Notes under the pieces: generated by a model
Databases searched by the model: none
Told to the model about the DNA's origin: nothing
The model's input: only the letters and a program-made list of their open reading frames with translations
Assembly: GCF_900156335.1 (NCBI RefSeq)
Contig: NZ_FTMZ01000003.1
Coordinates: 279,699-343,698 of the forward strand
DNA length: 64,000 nt
Direction of reading: 5' to 3'
Source of the DNA: Sphaerotilus natans
GTDB taxonomy: Bacteria; Pseudomonadota; Gammaproteobacteria; Burkholderiales; Burkholderiaceae_C
Position numbers and translations under genes: made by a program
In this document: positions 61,494 to 64,000 of the stretch, in pieces
Layout: every line of letters starts with the position of its first letter
How positions within the stretch are numbered: the stretch's first letter is position 1

Positions 61494-63308
61494 TCAGTGA
61501 CCCGAGGCGCCAGCGGCACCCAGGCCGGTCTCCGAGCGGACCTGCTGGGCTTCGAAGGCCGCACGTTCCTGCTGGGCCTGCTTGCTGCGGTCGAGCAGCG
61601 AGAAGATCCAGATGCCGACGAAGGCGATGGTCATCGAGAACAGCGCAGGCGAGCTGTACTGGAACCAGGCCGAGCCCTTCGGGTTGCCCAGCGTGACTTC
61701 CCACACCGAGGGCGACACCACGGTCAGGCCCACCGAGCTGATCAGGCCCAGGAAGCCGCCGATCACGGCGCCCTTGGTGGTGCAGTCCTTCCACAGCACG
61801 CTCATGAAGAGCACGGGGAAGTTGGCCGAGGCAGCGATCGCGAAGGCCAGCGAGACCATGAACGCGATGTTCTGCTTCTCGAAGGCGATGCCCAGCACGA
61901 CGGCCAGCAGACCCAGCGACAGCGTGGTGATGCGCGAGACCTTCAGTTCGGCGGCGCTGTCGGCCTTGCCCTTCTTGATCAGCGTGGCGTAGATGTCATG
62001 CGACACCGCCGAGGCGCCCGACAGCGTCAGACCGGCCACCACCGCCAGGATGGTCGCGAAGGCCACCGCCGAGATGAAGCCGTAGAACACGTCGCCGCCG
62101 ACCGACCTGGCCACCAGCACCGCGGCCATGTTGGCCGTGCCCGCGCCGCCCTTGATGACACCCTTGGCGGTGTCGGCGAACTCGGGGTTGGTCAGCACCA
62201 GCGTGATCGCGCCGAAGCCGATGATGAAGATCAGGATGTAGAAGTAGCCGATCCAGGTGGTGGCCCAGAACACCGACTTGCGGGCTTCCTTCGCGTCCGG
62301 GACGGTGAAGAAGCGCATCAGGATGTGCGGGAGACCTGCGGTGCCGAACATCAGCGCCATGCCGAAGCTGATCGCCGAGATCGGGTCCTTGACGAAGCCG
62401 CCCGGGGCCATCAGCGCCTGGCCGATCTTCGCCGGATCCATCGCCTCGGCCTTCGACGCGGCAGCGGCGGCAGCGGCCACCGCTTCCGGCGTCTGCGCGA
62501 CCGCGGCGCTGGCCGCAGCGGCGGCCACTGCAGCGGTCTTGGCGTTGGCAGCGATCGTGGCCTTGACCTCGACGCCCTTGGCGAACAGCGCCTCCGGCGA
62601 GAAGCCGAACTGCGCCATCACCATGAAGGCCATGAAGGTCACGCCCGACAGCAGCAGCACGGCCTTGATGATCTGCACCCAGGTCGTCGCGGTCATGCCG
62701 CCGAACAGCACGTAGACCATCATCAGCGCGCCGACGATGACCACCGCCAGCCAGTAGTCGAGGCCGAACAGCAGCTTGATCAGCTGGCCGGCGCCCACCA
62801 TCTGCGCGATCAGATAGAACGCGACCACCACCAGCGTGCCCGAGGCCGCGAAGGCACGGATCGGGGTCTGCTGGAAGCGGTAGCCGGCCACGTCGGCGAA
62901 GGTGAACTTGCCGAGGTTGCGCAGCCGCTCGGCCATCAGGAAGGTGATGACCGGCCAGCCGACCAGGAAGCCGATCGAGAAGATCAGGCCGTCGTAGCCG
63001 CTGGCCATCACCGCGGCGGAAATGCCCAGGAAGGAGGCGGCCGACATGTAGTCGCCGGCGATGGCCAGGCCGTTCTGGAAGCCGGTGATGCCGCCGCCGC
63101 CGGTGTAGAAGTCGGCGGCCGACTTGGTCTTGGCCGCCGCCCACTTGGTGATGTAGAGCGTGCCCGCCACGAACAGGGCGAACATCGCGATGGCGGTCCA
63201 GTTGGTCGCCTGCTTGGCGGCGGTGCCCATGTCGGCGCCAGCCGCCAGCGCGGCGCCGGCACCCAGGGTGCCCGCCAGCGCGAGGAGAGTCTTCAGCGTG
63301 CGGCTCAC
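61494..63308 (-). CDS. actP: Cation/acetate symporter
   Basis: Sodium:solute symporter taking up acetate and related short acids. 604 residues with about 13 membrane segments; hallmark stretches [40 protein letters not shown] and [20 protein letters not shown]. Residues about 250-290 hold an Ala-rich insert ([20 protein letters not shown]) in a loop, not in E. coli ActP as I remember it. Its ATG overlaps the yjcH stop (4 bp). Transcribed away from the IS element. Confidence 0.95.
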   Translation of the reverse strand: MSRTLKTLLALAGTLGAGAALAAGADMGTAAKQATNWTAIAMFALFVAGTLYITKWAAAKTKSAADFYTGGGGITGFQNGLAIAGDYMSAASFLGISAAVMASGYDGLIFSIGFLVGWPVITFLMAERLRNLGKFTFADVAGYRFQQTPIRAFAASGTLVVVAFYLIAQMVGAGQLIKLLFGLDYWLAVVIVGALMMVYVLFGGMTATTWVQIIKAVLLLSGVTFMAFMVMAQFGFSPEALFAKGVEVKATIAANAKTAAVAAAAASAAVAQTPEAVAAAAAAASKAEAMDPAKIGQALMAPGGFVKDPISAISFGMALMFGTAGLPHILMRFFTVPDAKEARKSVFWATTWIGYFYILIFIIGFGAITLVLTNPEFADTAKGVIKGGAGTANMAAVLVARSVGGDVFYGFISAVAFATILAVVAGLTLSGASAVSHDIYATLIKKGKADSAAELKVSRITTLSLGLLAVVLGIAFEKQNIAFMVSLAFAIAASANFPVLFMSVLWKDCTTKGAVIGGFLGLISSVGLTVVSPSVWEVTLGNPKGSAWFQYSSPALFSMTIAFVGIWIFSLLDRSKQAQQERAAFEAQQVRSETGLGAAGASGH

Positions 63309-63613
63309 TTGGAGACCTCCTGCATGATTTCCTTGGTCAGACGATCGAACTCGTCATTGGCCCGGCGCACATAGATGCCGGTGATCACGATGGTGAAGAT
63401 GATCACGCCCATGCCGATCGGCACGCCCAGCGTGGTCACGCCTTCGCCCATGCGCTGGCCGAGGAACTCCTTGTTGAAGGCGATCAGCGAGATGTAGCCG
63501 TAGTACACGACCATCATCAGCAGCGTCAGCCACCAGCCGAAGCTGCTGCGCTTGCTCTTGAGTTCCGCATACTTGGGGTTTGCCCTGATGCGGGCGACCA
63601 CAGGATCTGACAT
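63305..63613 (-). CDS. yjcH: DUF485 membrane protein YjcH
   Basis: 102-residue small inner-membrane protein usually encoded just before actP and thought to assist it. It starts with [21 protein letters not shown], has two membrane segments ([19 protein letters not shown] and [14 protein letters not shown]) and the family end [21 protein letters not shown] lies seven bases before the ATG. First gene of yjcH-actP; the IS end lies about 66 bp upstream. Confidence 0.93.
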   Translation of the reverse strand: MSDPVVARIRANPKYAELKSKRSSFGWWLTLLMMVVYYGYISLIAFNKEFLGQRMGEGVTTLGVPIGMGVIIFTIVITGIYVRRANDEFDRLTKEIMQEVSK

Positions 63614-63655
63614 TTGGTGCTCCGGATTGGAATGGTTGTTGAATATCCGGATTTC

Positions 63656-63685
63656 AGTCTAGGAAGCGATACCGGAGCATGTCAA
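63656..63685 (-). promoter_or_regulatory. Candidate promoter of yjcH-actP, possibly IS-derived -35
   Basis: On the minus strand TTGACA (63685 to 63680), a perfect -35, is followed after 18 nt by TAGACT (63661 to 63656), a fair -10. Transcription would start about 35 nt before the yjcH ATG. The TTGACA coincides with the proposed outer end of the IS. Confidence 0.55.
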
Positions 63686-64000
63686 GGTAGTTGCCGCGTA
63701 AGTCATGCCGCGACTGCGCTTATTTCGGTGGCCGCGGCCACACATTCCCGCTCGGGATTGAGCGTGACTGCCCCGATGGGCGACCAGTCGCGGGTCTTGC
63801 CCGACCAGCGTTTCGGGTTCGCCTGACGGGCTTGGCCGTACAGCGCATCGCGCGCCGCCAGGATCTCCCGGTCCTGCCCTGCATGGCGCTGTGCCGGACT
63901 CACAAACCGGATGCCGCTGTGACGGTGGTCGTGGTTGTACCAATGCACGAACGCGCTGGCCCACTGCCGCGCGGCCTGCAGATCCTTGAAGCCGCCGCTG
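63680..64000 (-). mobile_element. IS3-family insertion sequence, 3' end (continues beyond window)
   Basis: Holds the transposase 3' end and about 23 bp after its stop. I place the outer end at 63680 because the sequence from there reads TGTCAAGGTAGTTGCCGCG, starting TG as IS3-family inverted repeats do, and because flanking sequence on the left belongs to the yjcH promoter. The other end is not in view, so the exact boundary is not proven. Confidence 0.65.
63703..64000 (-). CDS. IS3-family transposase OrfB (integrase core), C-terminal part
   Basis: The last ~98 residues of a DDE transposase; the start lies outside the window. The end of the rve integrase domain is clear: GFKDLQAARQWASAFVHWYN, then HDHRHSGIRFVSPAQRHAG, with the C-terminal tail APIGAVTLNPERE typical of IS3-group OrfB. 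The catalytic Asp/Asp/Glu residues would lie upstream, beyond the window. Whether the whole gene is intact cannot be judged. Confidence 0.9.
   Translation of the reverse strand, partial: SGGFKDLQAARQWASAFVHWYNHDHRHSGIRFVSPAQRHAGQDREILAARDALYGQARQANPKRWSGKTRDWSPIGAVTLNPERECVAAATEISAVAA

Overview
The window is high-GC, densely coded chromosomal DNA from a betaproteobacterium, most likely order Burkholderiales near the Sphaerotilus-Leptothrix-Rubrivivax lineage. This rests on gene-order blocks familiar from that group (dapC-dapD-pilU-dapE-prmB, smc-zipA-ligA, map-glnD), a long one-chain PurL, Bug/TctC periplasmic receptors and -10 boxes of the GATAATCCGG type. No search could be run, so the placement is inference. 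Almost all of it is housekeeping DNA. No prophage, CRISPR array or rRNA operon is visible; one insertion sequence enters at the right edge.

Layout. 0-2 kb: partial rarD permease and a lipoprotein DegQ-type protease. 2.1-11.2 kb: a small repeat cluster, map-glnD (nitrogen PII signalling), a divergent FAD oxidoreductase and purL. 11.3-17.7 kb: a TetR regulator with a candidate operator in an AT-rich gap, an RluF-like pseudouridine synthase with a long disordered N-terminus, uppP behind a terminator-like leader, trmB, dacB, tRNA-Gly(CCC) and a periplasmic copper chaperone. 17.7-25 kb: a chemoreceptor and the lysine/peptidoglycan operon dapC-dapD-pilU-dapE-prmB. 25-34 kb: smc-zipA-ligA, then two secreted proteins of unknown function and a strong terminator. 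34.2-42.7 kb: glk, a sugar ABC importer (probably glucose), a TctDE-like two-component pair and fabI. 42.8-49.6 kb: glnS, small orphan genes, a phoB-like regulator with its own Pho-box-like promoter, a DUF808 membrane protein, a hydroxypyruvate isomerase homologue and a zinc-ribbon protein that looks like a degenerate DUF1887/Card1-type nuclease.

49.7-64 kb: dusC, an EF-hand protein, a response regulator whose receiver has lost its phosphorylation residues, a SEC-C protein, a methyltransferase, a cNMP/CBS/DUF294 protein followed by a DnaQ-like exonuclease, a TctC receptor gene divergent from a three-gene TctD-TctE-TctC-like sensory operon, the acetate uptake operon yjcH-actP, and the 3' end of an IS3-family element. 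The IS end may supply a -35 box to yjcH-actP.

How genes work together: glucose is probably imported by the ABC system and phosphorylated by Glk. DapC/D/E supply meso-diaminopimelate for the wall that UppP and DacB help build. Smc and ZipA serve chromosome segregation and division. Three complete or near-complete OmpR-family circuits and one pseudo-receiver regulator point to heavy two-component control of nutrient uptake. The best leads for unknown biology are the degenerate DUF1887-like protein, the secreted pair at 32.2-34.1 kb, the pseudo-receiver regulator with its adjacent triple direct repeat, and the IS/acetate-operon junction.
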